Positions 46,453 to 59,380 of a DNA stretch of 64,000 nt are shown in pieces (the first letter of the stretch is position 1; each line of letters starts with the position of its first letter). Origin of the DNA: Prosapia bicincta (taxonomy: Eukaryota > Arthropoda > Insecta > Hemiptera > Cercopidae); assembly GCA_036971475.1 (NCBI GenBank), contig JBAIZL010000006.1:92024376-92088375 (forward strand), in the 5' to 3' direction. A program made the position numbers and the translations under genes. A model generated the notes under the pieces. The model had not been told where the DNA came from and did not search any database. It was given only the letters and a program-made list of their open reading frames with translations.

Positions 46453-49090
46453 TGCGACGGCCATACCCACCGCCACAAAGATAAAAATTTTGAATAAGCA
46501 TAGCCGACCGAAGTCAGCCTTGTGCTAACGCTTGGCAAAATCTGCCAGAGAACCAGTCACTGGACTTTATTTTAAAAAGCCTAATTCATGGAGATTTAAC
46601 CCTTTAGGTACTGTTTCACGGGATATAAATTCTTTTTAGGCATCTCTACTTAATGACCAGGGTGTCGGAGTGTGTAAGTAAATTGTTAATTTAATAAAAT
46701 TCAACTCAATTTTCAAGTTAGTAAATCACACTGTTTTATAATTTATATACATTTTCGCTTTAGCACAGATTTATCACTTTAATACAATTTACTTAATACA
46801 AAACTACTTCATACGTTTAACAAATTTTCTAAAGCACAATAAAACTATTATAAATGAACTTAGTATTTATTTCTTAATGATTTTGCCATAGCTTATTGTT
46901 TTGAATATGTTAATGTCTTTTAATCCTTTGAAACTTTTGTTCCAAAAGTAACTCTTTGAAAAATGTATTTAATTCTAGCATTCATTTATATCCTGAAAAC
47001 TTACGGTTTACAGTTAAATTTAATTTATAGAAAAATACACAATATATCCCTAAAAGGAAAAACATATTATCATTTATAGTTTCATAAGAAAAATCACATC
47101 AAAAAATATATAACAATTTACCAGTTTGTTTCACCTATTCAGAATAAAAATTATTACTCCATGTTTTCAAATATTTATAATCATAGTTTATAAAAATTAT
47201 ATGCATATTTAAGACTTCATGTCATTCAAAACAAACCCACAAATTTCGGAAACAATTTACTCAAGACTTACTCCCGACTTAGCTTTAAAAGTTTCAAATA
47301 TTTCCCCATTATTTATAGACAAAAAACAGTCTATAAAGACGATTTAAATATTAAACATTTAACATCATTTATTAAGCCTCACCCATTTGGTCAACAAATC
47401 CTATCTAGAATATAAATCAAATTTAAAACAAATGTCATCAGAAATCTTTAACCCATTTTTAACATCATATTTAGATCCTAATATTAACACACTATTTGTA
47501 AAATCAATATGTATATGTTTATATATGTGTTATAATTATTTAAGTATAGCAACTAACTTAAAATATGTTTTTTAATTGTTGTTTGTTTTCGAACAATATT
47601 TATTTATTTTCTGTAAATCTGAGAATTACTTCAACATAAATTATTTGTCTTCTGAAATTTGTTTTCTGTACTAGTTTTGATTTGTTAATTCCTAACCAGT
47701 ATCACTTGCAACCCGTTATGCTGGTTTAAATTTTATATCTTTTCCCATCCGAACTAACCAATGTTTTAATTATTCTATTTAATATTGAAACAAACTTAAT
47801 AGTTCCTTAAACTTAATTGCTGTAACATACTAGACGATTAGGCAAGTTTATACTAGCTTTGACCACTTTATTTGTTTACAAAAACCATCATTGCCTATGT
47901 ATATATTAATTTTATTTCAGTATACTTTGTGACAACCCTTTTAATACATTTTCTTTACATATAATATAAATGGTCATTATTTTTATTACATAGTTTATTT
48001 AATATGTTTTTTAAATTAAAAATTATTACTTGCATTTTCATTCTCCCCAAAATTAAATGAAGTTACAAAATTTTAGATTTGAACAAAAAGATTGCAACTA
48101 CCTTTACCTAGTGCCGATTCCTGGACCCTTTGATTCCTTATGTTTGGCTTCCAGATTTTGTGGAGTGACGTTCTCCATAGTCTGCTTTCTCAGCTCGTTC
48201 CTCGCGTAGTCACGTATTTATTTTTCAAAGGTTTCCCGTTCCTATCGTCGCCTTTCTAATGGAGTTCCACTTTTAACAATTTAAAATTTATTTTAGCGAA
48301 CTTTAATGTCACTATCTTTTAAAAGCAATTTACGGTTTTATCAACTTTGTAAACCTCCATTTTTTGATCTATTTGAAATGCACCACATGTTGATTGAGTT
48401 TTGCCAAAATTGAAGAAATTTACAATTTTAAATAGAATATGAGGAATATTTATATTAACTAGTTTTATTTCATATCCATTATGTTATAGTTAGAAGTATG
48501 GGCAAGTTTACTTCCAAATATTTTAATTTTCAATTTACATTTCTGCTCCACAATATAAATCTAAAAGATTCGTAAAAAATGGTTATATGATTTTAGTTAT
48601 TACATATTTTTAATACTGGTTGTATTATGTAAATTTAATGGACATAAAATAAATGATATTAACCAAGTTGAAGCGATTTTTATTTTAAATTTCCTTATTG
48701 AAATTCTCATTCAATTTTTCTTGTTGGATTTAATTAAATATTTTTAATAAGGACATTTGATTATCTTTGCCTTAACTTGTTAAATTTGACCTTGTAACAA
48801 TTTGGTAAACTTCAATCTTGATATTAGTAATTTAAATTTTTGTTTTATTTATATTTAATCTCTACTAATTAGATACTTTCCAATAATAAGTATCTGTCTG
48901 TATGCTTTTCAATAAAAAGTTATTTGCTTGTATATTTTTTATTCTAATAGTATATCAATTTCTTAATAATTTTGTAAAACCCTCTTTGGACCGGTATTGT
49001 TTAGCTATTCTGATAGAAGTACATGCTTGGCCCGAACCTTTCGCCTCCACTATTGCGTTTTAAACTACTTATTTTTATTTAATTTTACCA
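46450..49090. other. Uncharacterised AT-rich block, possibly LTR-like
   Basis: It begins TGTTGCGACGGCC directly after (GT)n, as the LTR-like element at 49235 does after its (GT)n. It has a GC-richer island at about 48110-48260. No coding frame and no second copy were found in the window, and no clear right end can be given. It may be a solo LTR of another family, or plain intergenic DNA. Confidence 0.3.
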
Positions 49091-49094
49091 ATTT

Positions 49095-49144
49095 TGCCTT
49101 GTTTTTTAAAATTTGTAAATTTTGAGACAGTTTTGGTCGTCCTA

Positions 49145-49212
<68 letters not shown>

Positions 49213-49234
49213 GTGTGTGTGTGTGTGTGTGTGT
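49095..49234. repeat. PLE fragment with (AT)n-(GT)n microsatellite
   Basis: 49095-49147 matches 2597-2660 (minus-strand PLE coding, TTTTGAGACAGTTTTGG). 49147-49208 is (AT)n and 49211-49234 (GT)n. This is the left edge of copy B of the duplication. Confidence 0.75.
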
Positions 49235-51177
49235 TGAAACGGTCTGAATTAAGGTTTCAATTAAGAAATTAATACTTTCTTATTTTTCAAATAACAATTT
49301 TAATATTTAAATAATAAGGTTTTAATTTATGGTATAATAAACATAGTAAAGAGTCAAGAAGTAAAATTTTGAATAAGTATTATTAAGACAAATTAAAAAT
49401 TATTACAGCGTGAAATTGTAATAACTAACTAAATTTGGCAAACGAGAGTGAAGTGAAAAATATTCCAAGTGTCGAAAAAAGCTAACTTGAGAACTAGGCT
49501 ACGTAGAACTATCATCGACATTTTGAAATGACCAGAAAAATCCATAATAAACAGTAGTGAAAACAAAATTTAAAAAACTAAAATAACAAAAAAGTTACAG
49601 CCAATTAAAAAGAATAGAAATTTTTCAGTGTTCTAAAAGAGATAACAAAATTATGCAGGTTAAAACTAATACGTTGTCCAACCCGCCCGTACAGGAAACA
49701 AGCACGGAGATAGCGACGGTAAGGATGACATAGCCGCAATAAATACAGGAACTTAAGGACCTGTAAGGCAGTCTGTAAACTTTTTTTAGTACGAGGTGCT
49801 AACGGTCGTTATGTCGGTCAGCGCTAGGACAATCATCACCAGACCAGATGGGACCAAAATAGCCACGTTCCTGCCGTCTACTTCCATCCATGGACAAGGG
49901 CTCTACACTTAGCCTCCAGGACGCGGAAATGGAGAAAGACTTCCATCGACTGACCAGGGATGGCAACTTCCGTTGTCCAGGGACCAGGGAATCCAGACGA
50001 GAGGAATGTAGAACCGGCAGTGAAATCCTTGGCAAGTTATTTTCTCTGTTATATACGAATTAACGTCAAATTTAGTCAGTTAAATTTATTAAATTCAAAT
50101 TACCACACAAACTTAAACACTGACTTCATTCTATGTTGAATAATTAAATTAATCCTAAAAGTAAAAAAATTAATTAGTATAAAAAAATTGTTGAAATAAT
50201 TAATAATAAATATTAAATTTACAAAGTGGTTTTGGCCATAAGCCAATCATTTTCAAGAAGACCAGATTTATTGAATCGTATATATTTTAAAATTATTTAT
50301 AATAAAGTGTGAATTTACAATTCAATTTGAAATAAGAAAATAAATTATTTTAATTTTAAATTTCGAAATATTTTTTTTTTTTAATACGTAAATGTTATTA
50401 ATGAATTTTATATGAAATGTAGGTTTTAAATATGTGAAAATTAACGAACTTTTAATTAATAATTTGTGCAGATAAAGAGAGATCTAAATATGTTTTATTT
50501 GAAAAGAAAATTAGTTTAGTTTAAATCAGTAATTAAATGCATTATAAAAACTTACAGTATTTGAATTTATCCTGTTTTGAACAACCAATAAAACCTTTTA
50601 GTTTTTTACAACTGATAAATAATGATTATAAAATCAAAGTACAGTTTTAATTGAATTTCATTAATTATTAAATGTATAACATTCAGAACCTAATGCTTTT
50701 TAAAACGAGTTCTCTCCTGAGAACAATTTTATTGAGCTATTATAAAAATTAGTTGGTTTTTTGCATTGAAGCCCACAGAAAATTGTCTACTGGCAGATCA
50801 TGTTTAAAGAACACAAGAGACTTTTGAAAAAGGTATCTTAAACATGATAATAATTTGCAGGTCCCCGTGCTGTGCCTGCAGATTTCATGAAGTGGTAGGA
50901 TTCTTTGAACATTTTGTGTGTTCATATAAATGTTGTTTCTTTCCAGCTGACTATTTTACTGACATGTGTGACTCAATACAGACCTATCAAACATGCTAAC
51001 CATCTTAGTGGAGGTCATACAAACGTTAAGGTAGATGTCAGCGGGAATAGACTTGCATTTGGGCGTGGTACATTACGCAGGAACACAAGACAAAATTTAG
51101 GGATCCTAACACGGTACAAAAAACGGTGTGAGCAGCAGATATATAAATATATAATAAATATATTATTCTGCAACGGG
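49235..51177 (+). mobile_element. ~1.95-kb solo-LTR-like element S, copy 1 (left part)
   Basis: It begins TGAAACGGTCTG and aligns, in reverse orientation, with 59381-61334. Best conserved parts are AAAAAAGTTACAGC (49588 region), TACGAGGTGC and CCAGATGGGACC in the GC-rich box (about 49680-50035), and CTTTCCAGCTGACTATT near 50940. The remaining 13 bp (56175-56187, GAGGGACGTTGCA) lie beyond the nested element, so the full length is 1956 bp. Ends are TG and CA. It carries no coding frame conserved with copy 2. Short GTGT/GTTT flanks may be the target duplication. Confidence 0.8.
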
Positions 51178-52340
51178 TGTAACACTCTTAAAAATAAGGT
51201 GTTACATATAAATTCATTTATATATTTATTTTTATTTAATAATTATATCTTCCCAATATAAAAGAAAATTTTTGTTTTATTCGTGCTCATTGTGAAGCTA
51301 GCATAGATAGTAGCACCCCTAGCGGGTAAAAATGTAAAATATCGTACGAAGTAGTAACTCAGGGTAATTAACTGACATCACCTCATGTGACGCAAGCATG
51401 GTCTGATATCGCCAGATCCAAAGCAAAAATCGAAAAAGTCGAAATAATAACCAAGGGTGGGATTTCCGTTGGCGTGCCCCTTCAGAAGCCCCAGTTCTCC
51501 AAAAGTCTTTGAACGAGACGGACGTAATGGCACTTTAGGACGTAACCTAGAAATTTATAAGCTTCCAATATTCCAAATTTTAAGATGTCAAGGCCGGTAC
51601 CAAATTTATTTAACTCAGCAAAAGAAGAAGTCAGAAGCGATTATTTATGTATTTCAAATGAGTAAAAGTTAATATCATTTTTGTTTAAGTGCGCTTATTG
51701 CAAGAGCGATGTGTTAGGTGTTTAGTGATTCCAAAAGTCATGGGCAATGTTTAATATGTGTTAAAGTGTTTTTAAAATAAGTAATGTGCACAAGCAGGTA
51801 CGTTTTAGATAATAATAAAGAAAATATATTTTAATGTTAACTAAGTTGAGGAATTTTTAATTGATAAACGGTTAACACATGAACGGTAGAAATTGTACCT
51901 TGAATATTCATTTCTAAAAATTTAATTGGAAATCTTAAGTTACTATCTTCTCGATAAATGTAATTTTAAAGGTTAATAAGTAATTAAAATGTTTGGAATT
52001 ACTAGCAGTAATTAAAAGTAAATTACTCGACACATTGGTGTCATTTGTTCTTTTGTAATTTGTCACTGATTAATAAATTGTATGACTTTGTATTTTAACC
52101 ATTTCACAAGTAAACTAGAACGTTACAAACTTTCAATTTTCATTTCAAGTAACCTAGTTCCACCATCCAATGATATCGGAAGATCGTTTACAGAAAGACA
52201 TTATTATGCCTGGCTGAAAACGAAGAACTTAGGAGCCCCTGGTAAGTAAGGTTAATTAATTTGTTAATTAGTAATTAACACACATTTTTAATAAAGCCCT
52301 GATAAATACTTACCCCAGGAATAAAGGCAAAACTGTTACA
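51178..52340 (+). repeat. 5' LTR of element N
   Basis: 1163 bp. A 71-codon open frame at 51457 is duplicated exactly in the 3' LTR but has no family features. Confidence 0.9.
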
Positions 52341-52641
52341 TATGCGCCACTCTGCTTTTATTTAAATTACTGCTAGAACTTAAATTACTGCTAAATTTAA
52401 AAAACTGCTGGAATTTAAATTACTGCTAGAATTTAAATTACTGCTTGTTTTTGTTGTTTTCTAAAATGTAAGTCTCATACTCTGCTGTTTTTTTTTAAAT
52501 TTATTATTAAAGAAGTTGAATTTTAATTACTGCTAACGAATTCTAAGGATTAATGCCATTCATGTGTTAATTATTTAAGTTGTGCAGCCCTCCTTAAAAA
52601 TACTCGTCAGTGTGTAATAAAGTTATTTTCAAATAAATAAA

Positions 52642-53155
52642 ATGTCTAGCGATTTAAAAATAAATAAGTTGGTAAAAGACGAGTTAATTTTCGAACTAAA
52701 AATTCGAATTGTAAATGTTAGAGCGGACAGTACAGTATATGTAATAAGAAAAATAGCCGAAGATACAAATTGTAAAGCCGACTCTGTTAATTTAATGTAT
52801 TGGATAAATAAAAGTTTCTCAGAGAAATTCAAAGAAAATGTTTAGAAAGCATGATAAGTTAAAGAATGAAACAAAATTGTTGTGTTACCTACTATAAACG
52901 TTGAATTAAATAGTCAAATAAATTGTAAAGTTTTATTGGACACTGGAGGTTCAATAAATATAATAAAAGAAGAATTATTTTTTTTGAAAATTGTTAAATC
53001 AAAAATTAGTTAAGAGAGTTGTAAACAAACGGGATAAAGTTTCAGCAGCTAATAATACAGAAATAAAAGTAAAAGGTAATTGCATTGTCAAAATTAAAGC
53101 AAAAAAAAGGTTTATAGCAAGTGAAGTTTTTAATAGCAGCAATTTTAGACTGTAA
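52642..53155 (+). pseudogene. Element N gag start and aspartic protease remnants
   Basis: The frame 52642-52845 (66 residues) has KLVKDELIFELKIR, a pattern seen at the start of some retrotransposon gag proteins. About 50 bp later, near 52930-52975, KVLLDTGGSINIIKEELFF appears, with the DTG active site of a retroviral-type protease, then a stop. Further protease-like sequence (VSAANNTEIKVKGNC) follows in another frame to about 53155. Frameshifts make it non-functional. Confidence 0.65.
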
Positions 53156-55101
53156 AATGTCAGACGACCTAAATGATTTTTTTTTTTTTTAAAAAAATTT
53201 AAAAGAAGATATAATAATAATGATTTGAATAAAGTCTTTTTTTTGTTGTGAACAGTTAGCTGTATGTAATTCTTAAATTAAAGTATGGGATTTAGTTTAA
53301 GAATGAAGTTAGTGGATTTTCAAAGTATGGGATTTGAAATTCAAAAAAGGTTAAGATGTACTGAAGATGTATAAAATAACAAAGATGTTATAAGACAATG
53401 GTACAGGCTTAAAATTTTGCCAAATGAGAGAAAAATTGTATGGACAAATGTGTCGTGAAACAATGCACTCTGGGGCAAATATGGTAATTAGGTGGCTTAC
53501 AAGAAGTGAGCAGGTTTATACAGCTAGATGAGAGGCTAGGATTGTTCACATAATATAAGACAAATTCAAAGATAATTTAAGTAAAAGATATTTGAAAGAA
53601 CTCTTGTCATTTTAATTCTTAAACTAAATGTAAAGTAGCATTAAATAGTATAAAACGTTGTATGGTTAATAAAATAAATTCAAATGTAATTTTCACAGTA
53701 AATTGGCTATAAAATATGAAGGTCCATATAAAATATTGTAAATTTTTTTCATGTGTCTGTACTGTTCTAACAAGGTAATAATTTCAATAATATAGAAGAG
53801 CTCACATAAAACGATTGCAATTGAAACAGAGACATTCTAAAAGGGGTAGATTATTTATTAGACAAATAAAAGAGTATTAAAAGTTAATGTTGGAAGAAAT
53901 TCAAGCTATTGTTTAATTTTTAAAAGGGAAATTATTTGATAAGGAAAATGGGATGTGCCTTGATATGCAATTTTACAAAATCATGACGACACATTTAGAC
54001 ATTTGCGTGTCGAAAGGGCCCAATGACATGCAATTACACACTTATACACGTGAAAGACGACAAAAATCTCAAAATACACAATACTACACGAAAAGACTAA
54101 AACACTTGACCGAAAATTGTATATGAATGTACAATCCTAGTTTCTGTTTAATTTAATTCTTATTTTATAAATGCAAGAGCTTAGTCGAAATTATAATATG
54201 AAATTGTTATAGTAATGTTTGAATGAAAATGTAAGAATAATGAATTGAATAGAGTCCTTGTAGTGTCAACACCTACCTGTATGGTTTTTTAAATCAAAGT
54301 ATTGGATTTGATTGAGAATAAGGTATTTGGATTCAAAATATGGGTTTTGAAATCCAGGGTTTTTGTATAGGATGTATGAAGGTTGTAAAAATAACATAGA
54401 GAAGTTATTAGGCAACGGCACAGTCTTAGTGTATAAATTGAGAGAGAATTTACGAGAAAATACATCAAGCGTCGTTTAAATGTGGTAAATTTGTGGCTTA
54501 CAGGGAGTAAGCAGTTTTGCAGATTCCAGGAAGTGGACTGTGATAAATACAGCTATTAGGTTAGGTTTGTTGACACAAAAAGAGACAATTTCGAGGAAAA
54601 TTTAATTATAAATAATTTGAAAATTTTTTTAATAAAGAAATAATTTGTTTGAAAATTAATAAGAAATTGAAAGAATAAAGAATTTAAAAATTGAAAAGAT
54701 ATAAATTTGTATTCTTAAAGTTTATGAAACAAAATGTTTACAAGAAGTCAGATTTTAATAAAAGTAATTGAAGCATGTAATGTTTTAAAAAGTTTTAAAA
54801 TGTGAAATGTGTAGAATGTCTTTGCAATAGAACGCTGTGAAACCGGTAGTTTTTTAAAAGAGCCTATGTGTGAGAAAGCGGATATGGTTCCGTAGGGGGG
54901 AAATAGCGAGCATTTCATAGTTGAGAATGCAGGTAAACAAAAACATCCGTTGGCCAGTCAATGTTTATACTTTTACTATAGTAGGTATAAAAGTTTGTTC
55001 AATTGTAAAAGGGGACTGCACACACTCATGTATACAATGTTGAAGTAGAAATAAGATGTGATGTCGAACAAAAATTTTCTTTTCAGGTCGACAAGAGAAA
55101 A
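53156..55101 (+). other. Element N interior, non-coding, with a diverged internal duplication
   Basis: There is no RT or integrase. About 53214-53560 and 54230-54580 are diverged direct copies roughly 1 kb apart (AGTATGGGATTTGAAAT against AATATGGGTTTTGAAAT, both followed by a GATGTAT-like segment and AACAAAGATGTTATAAG / AACATAGAGAAGTTATTAG). Confidence 0.55.
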
Positions 55102-56170
55102 TGTAACACTCTTAAAAATAAGGTGTTACATATAAATTCATTTATATTTTTAATTTTTATTTGATAATTATATCTTCCCAATATAAAAGAAAATTTTTGT
55201 TTTATTCGTGCTCATTGTGAAGCTAGCATAGATAGTAGCACCCCTAGCGGGTAAAAATGTAAAATATCGTACGAAGTAGTAACTCAGGGTAATTAACTGA
55301 CATCACCTCATGTGACGCAAGCATGGTCTGATATCGCCAGATCCAAAGCAAAAATCGAAAAAGTCGAAATAATAACCAAGGGTGGGATTTCCGTTGGCGT
55401 GCCCCTTCAGAAGCCCCAGTTCTCCAAAAGTCTTTGAACGAGACGGACGTAATGGCACTTTAGGACGTAACCTAGAAATTTATAAGCTTCCAATATTCCA
55501 AATTTTAAGATGTCAAGGCCGGTACCAAATTTATTTAACTCAGCAAAAGAAGAAGTCAGAAGCGATTATTTATGTATTTCAAATGAGTAAAAGTTAATAT
55601 CATTTTTGTTTAAGTGCGCTTATTGCAAGAGCGATGTGTTAAGTGTTTAGTGATTCCAAAAGCCATGGGCAAAGTTTAATATGTGTTAAAGTGTTTTTAA
55701 AATAAGTAATGTGCACAAGCAGGTACGTTTTAGATAATAATAAAGAAAATGTATTTTATGTTAACTAAGTTGAAGAATTTTTAATTGATAAACGGTTAAC
55801 ACATGAACGGAAGAAATTGTACCTTGAATATTCATTTCTAAAAATTTAATTGGAAATCTTAAGTTACTATCTTCTCGATAAATGTAATTTATAAAGGTTA
55901 ATAAGTAATTAAAATGTATGGAATTACTAGCAGTAATTAAAAGTAAATTACTCGACACATTGGTGTCATTTGTTCTTTTGTAATTTGTCACTGATTAATA
56001 AATTGTATGACTTTGTATTTTAAAAATTTAAATTCTCATTTCACTAGTAAACTAGAACGTTACAAACTTTAAATTTTCATTTCAAGTAATTTGTTAATTA
56101 GTAATTAACACACATTTGTAATAAAGCCCTGATAAATACTTACCCCAGGAAAAAAGGCTCACTTGTTACA
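55102..56170 (+). repeat. 3' LTR of element N
   Basis: 1069 bp, very similar to 51178-52340 except for the missing ~95-bp block; followed by CGGG. Confidence 0.9.
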
Positions 56171-56174
56171 CGGG

Positions 56175-56187
56175 GAGGGACGTTGCA
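56175..56187 (+). mobile_element. Right end of element S, copy 1
   Basis: GAGGGACGTTGCA completes element S after the nested element. The other copy ends in the matching GGGTAGGACGTTGCA. Confidence 0.75.
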
Positions 56188-57799
56188 GTTTGTGTATAGA
56201 CTATGGATTAGATACGTTAACATTGTTTTATGCGATATATCTTAGATTCTATTTTATTTTACGTGAAACTTTATTTCCTAATAATTATCTGTACAATATT
56301 TCATTGTACAACGTTCAATTCTGTCCATTGCGTCCAAAAAGAAACAATCCTTGGTTATACAGATTTTATCAAACGTAAACCTAATAATGATTTACGTGAC
56401 TTCTGTACATTAGAGATTATTTTCTTTCCAAATTCATTTTATTCCATAGCGCCTATGGAAGCGTTAAAGTAATTTAGTATATAGTCCTTCATTCGTGTAT
56501 GAAGATATAAAACCAGTATTTGCACACTTTTATGATAAACGTATATTGAAGGACTTTGATAAATCAGATCTCGGTTTATATGCTTATACGTAAACCATTG
56601 ACGCCATCTTTGAGCATTATGATGCCGTCAAATCTATAATTAATTGCTATATATGGCAGGCAGTTGCTCTGAAAGTAAGGCCTGCCAGTACCACGTGTTT
56701 TTTATAGCCTAACGAGAAATCTTGTGCTGTAGATGTTTGCATTATTGAATTTTTATACAGCGTTGTGCTGATAATGTATTATAAAAGAAAAAAATCTCTC
56801 GTAAGTATTCAGTTCTACAAGATTAACTCTGCAGAAAATCATATTTTGATATTTAATAAAATCTTGACACAACAAAGTTATGAATCGTAAAAAAAAATTC
56901 TTTACATTTCAAAATGTTAACAGAATTTAGTCTGTAGGTTAATTAAATTAAATCCAATTTGTTGTAATCTAGGAATATCAATTGGAATTTATCTATAGAA
57001 ATATGGAATAACATGAATGTTTGAAGCGATAGCGTTTTGTCTGGTTGTATTTAATTTTTAGTTTTCATTTGCCAATATGTCTACGAAGAAGAGGAAAAAA
57101 TTAGGATTTTAGAAAGGTTAAGGGCAATGCATCACGTGTCTATACCATAAGTAGACCTATGCCTATGTATTTGTTGAAGGAAATAGAATATCGCGAGAGA
57201 GAAAGGAAACGCAGGTTTAATGAACTCTTTAAGAATACGTGAAGGAAATACTGATTCAAAATTATCGCGAATAATAGAAAATAATTGTATCTTTTGTATA
57301 GGGCTGAGTATTTGGGTTATACTTTCTCTTTATTGGAGAGATAAAAGACGTCTGTCCATTACGTCCTATGTAAGGAAAAGTAAAAGGAAAATAAATTACT
57401 GGGGGTTAAGGAAAAGATGAATTACTTATCACCTGATACTGGTGTATCATGCCGACGCATGAGGAGAGCTGTTTACATGAGGAAACCTCCAAACCGTTAC
57501 CATGTGATCTGCTTCTTATTGAAATATTCACCTGATTTTTGGGAATAAAACAATGAATTGGACTTTCATAATGGATTACAAGAACAGAATAGAAGTACCA
57601 TTCGAAAACAACAATTATATCAGATAGATAATCCCTAATAGCCTATACATAAAAAGATATTTGATACAAAGTGAAAAATGAAAAGAAAAATTACAACTCA
57701 ACTTGAAATAAAATACGAAACCAAAATCTTAGAAAACCTTTAACAGTTGAAAATGAGCGTTTTTATTGTTTCCCGGGAGAGCAATACAATTGTTTTTGT

Positions 57800-58260
57800 A
57801 AAGATTATCCATATTTGTATCAAAACCACAACAACGAATACAATTTCAGTACAATAAGTAAGGTTGAAAATGGAGAACCACTATACAAACATGTTTCATT
57901 CATGTGTCGGTAGTCACAGGACGCTGAGGTGGGCTAATGGAAGTTTGTAATCCAATAATCCACCACAGATACCACAGAGCCGCAAACATGGGGACGCCAA
58001 GGACATTGCTTGAGACGAACTAATGCAAGCATGCTTTATATAGAAGTAAACCTTCAGGGTAAGTGCTTGGTAGTAGTAAACTAAATTGATGAGAATTTTA
58101 TTGGCGTCTTTGTTTAATAACAGCTTCTCTTAAGTGGGGAGTAATTAAAAACTAGTTTACCGTCAGTAGTGTTATAAAATGTTTCCATTTAACTTTAAGG
58201 AGGGAGATTATGTACGTTTAGCTTGATGTTTTTCAGATTATTTTGTAAATGTTAAATCGT
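57800..58260. repeat. Three-copy dispersed repeat R, copy 2
   Basis: Partner of 4500-4960 within the duplication. It has a 1-bp deletion in the core (GCCAAGGACATTGC) that breaks the short frame seen in copy 1. Confidence 0.7.
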
Positions 58261-59380
58261 GACCTCCCACTAACATCGCAATATAAAAAAATATGTTGTG
58301 AACCTATTTCTTGTATATCTCTTACCTTTATCTAGTTTGTAGTAGCTTGACAAGTGTTTTGTCAATGCAAGGAATATGTAATTAGTATACTAGCTTCTAT
58401 ATTACCGAAATTCTTAACTAAATAGTCAACCTTAAACATATGTTCTTTTCTTTAAAGGCAATTAAATATATCATTAAAAAGTACCTTCTGGGCAGCCTAC
58501 TGCATGCCATGATAATACGTTTAATATAGTTTTGGTATAAGTAGTCGGTGACAAAAGGGGGCTGACTGCCTTCTTTTATTTTAGGTTTATATTTTTCTGT
58601 ACAAGAAATCCACTTAAAAACTAAGTGAGCTAAAAGCGAAATGCAATTCACTTAAGATACATTGGAATAAACGTCTGCTACAAAGTGGTTGATACTAGTC
58701 TCTTAATCTCATCAGGGTGAGTTACAGGGATTTAGAGGGAGATTTGGCGTATGGAAGAAGTTACATTGAAGTATATTGGTCTGTATATGGTAATTTCAAG
58801 TATATAGGTTTTTATTAAAGTATATAAGTATATAATAAATGACATATGTTTTTTATGAAGGATCTAAGTGTAATTTGATGTGTATAACTAAATATTTAGG
58901 TATATAAATGTGTATTAAATTAAATTTGTGTATAATAAAGTTTATAAGTCTGTATGATAATATATAATAAAGTATATATGTCTGTATTGAAGTAGGTGTG
59001 TGCATATTAAATTATACAGGTGAGTAATGAATACATAAGTGTATATTGAAGTAAATATGTGTATATACGAGAATGTAAATGTATAATACAGTATACATGC
59101 GTTTGCTGAAGTATGTAACTCCATATTAAATTGCAGATTTGATATGTTTATGATAAGGTATATAATTGTATATTGAAGTATATAAGTGTATGCTAAACTA
59201 TATAAGTATATATTGAAATATATGTGTTTGTATTGATGTATATAAGTTAATGTTGAATGGCATAATTTTATATTGAAAAGTATAAGTCTACAATAAAGTA
59301 TAAGTGTTTCTTGGAATATATAAAATTATATATATTATATATATATAATATATAATATAAGGGTATAATTAGTTATGTAG

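Larger units (their letters stand above)
51178..56170 (+). mobile_element. Degenerate LTR retrotransposon N nested inside element S
   Basis: Direct repeats 51178-52340 and 55102-56170 both begin TGTAACACTC and end TGTTACA. The 4-bp duplication CGGG lies at 51174-51177 and 56171-56174. The left LTR has about 95 bp (around 52150-52250) that the right one lacks. Inside, only a gag-like start and a protease remain; no RT, RNase H or integrase is visible. A purine stretch (AAGAGAAAA) precedes the 3' LTR. Four-base duplication and TG/CA ends suggest the Ty3/gypsy class, but without RT this is inference. Confidence 0.9.

Noticed and set aside
51457..51672. 71-codon frame identical at 55382-55597
   Set aside because: It is inside the two LTRs of one element, so identity only reflects LTR duplication; there are no protein features.
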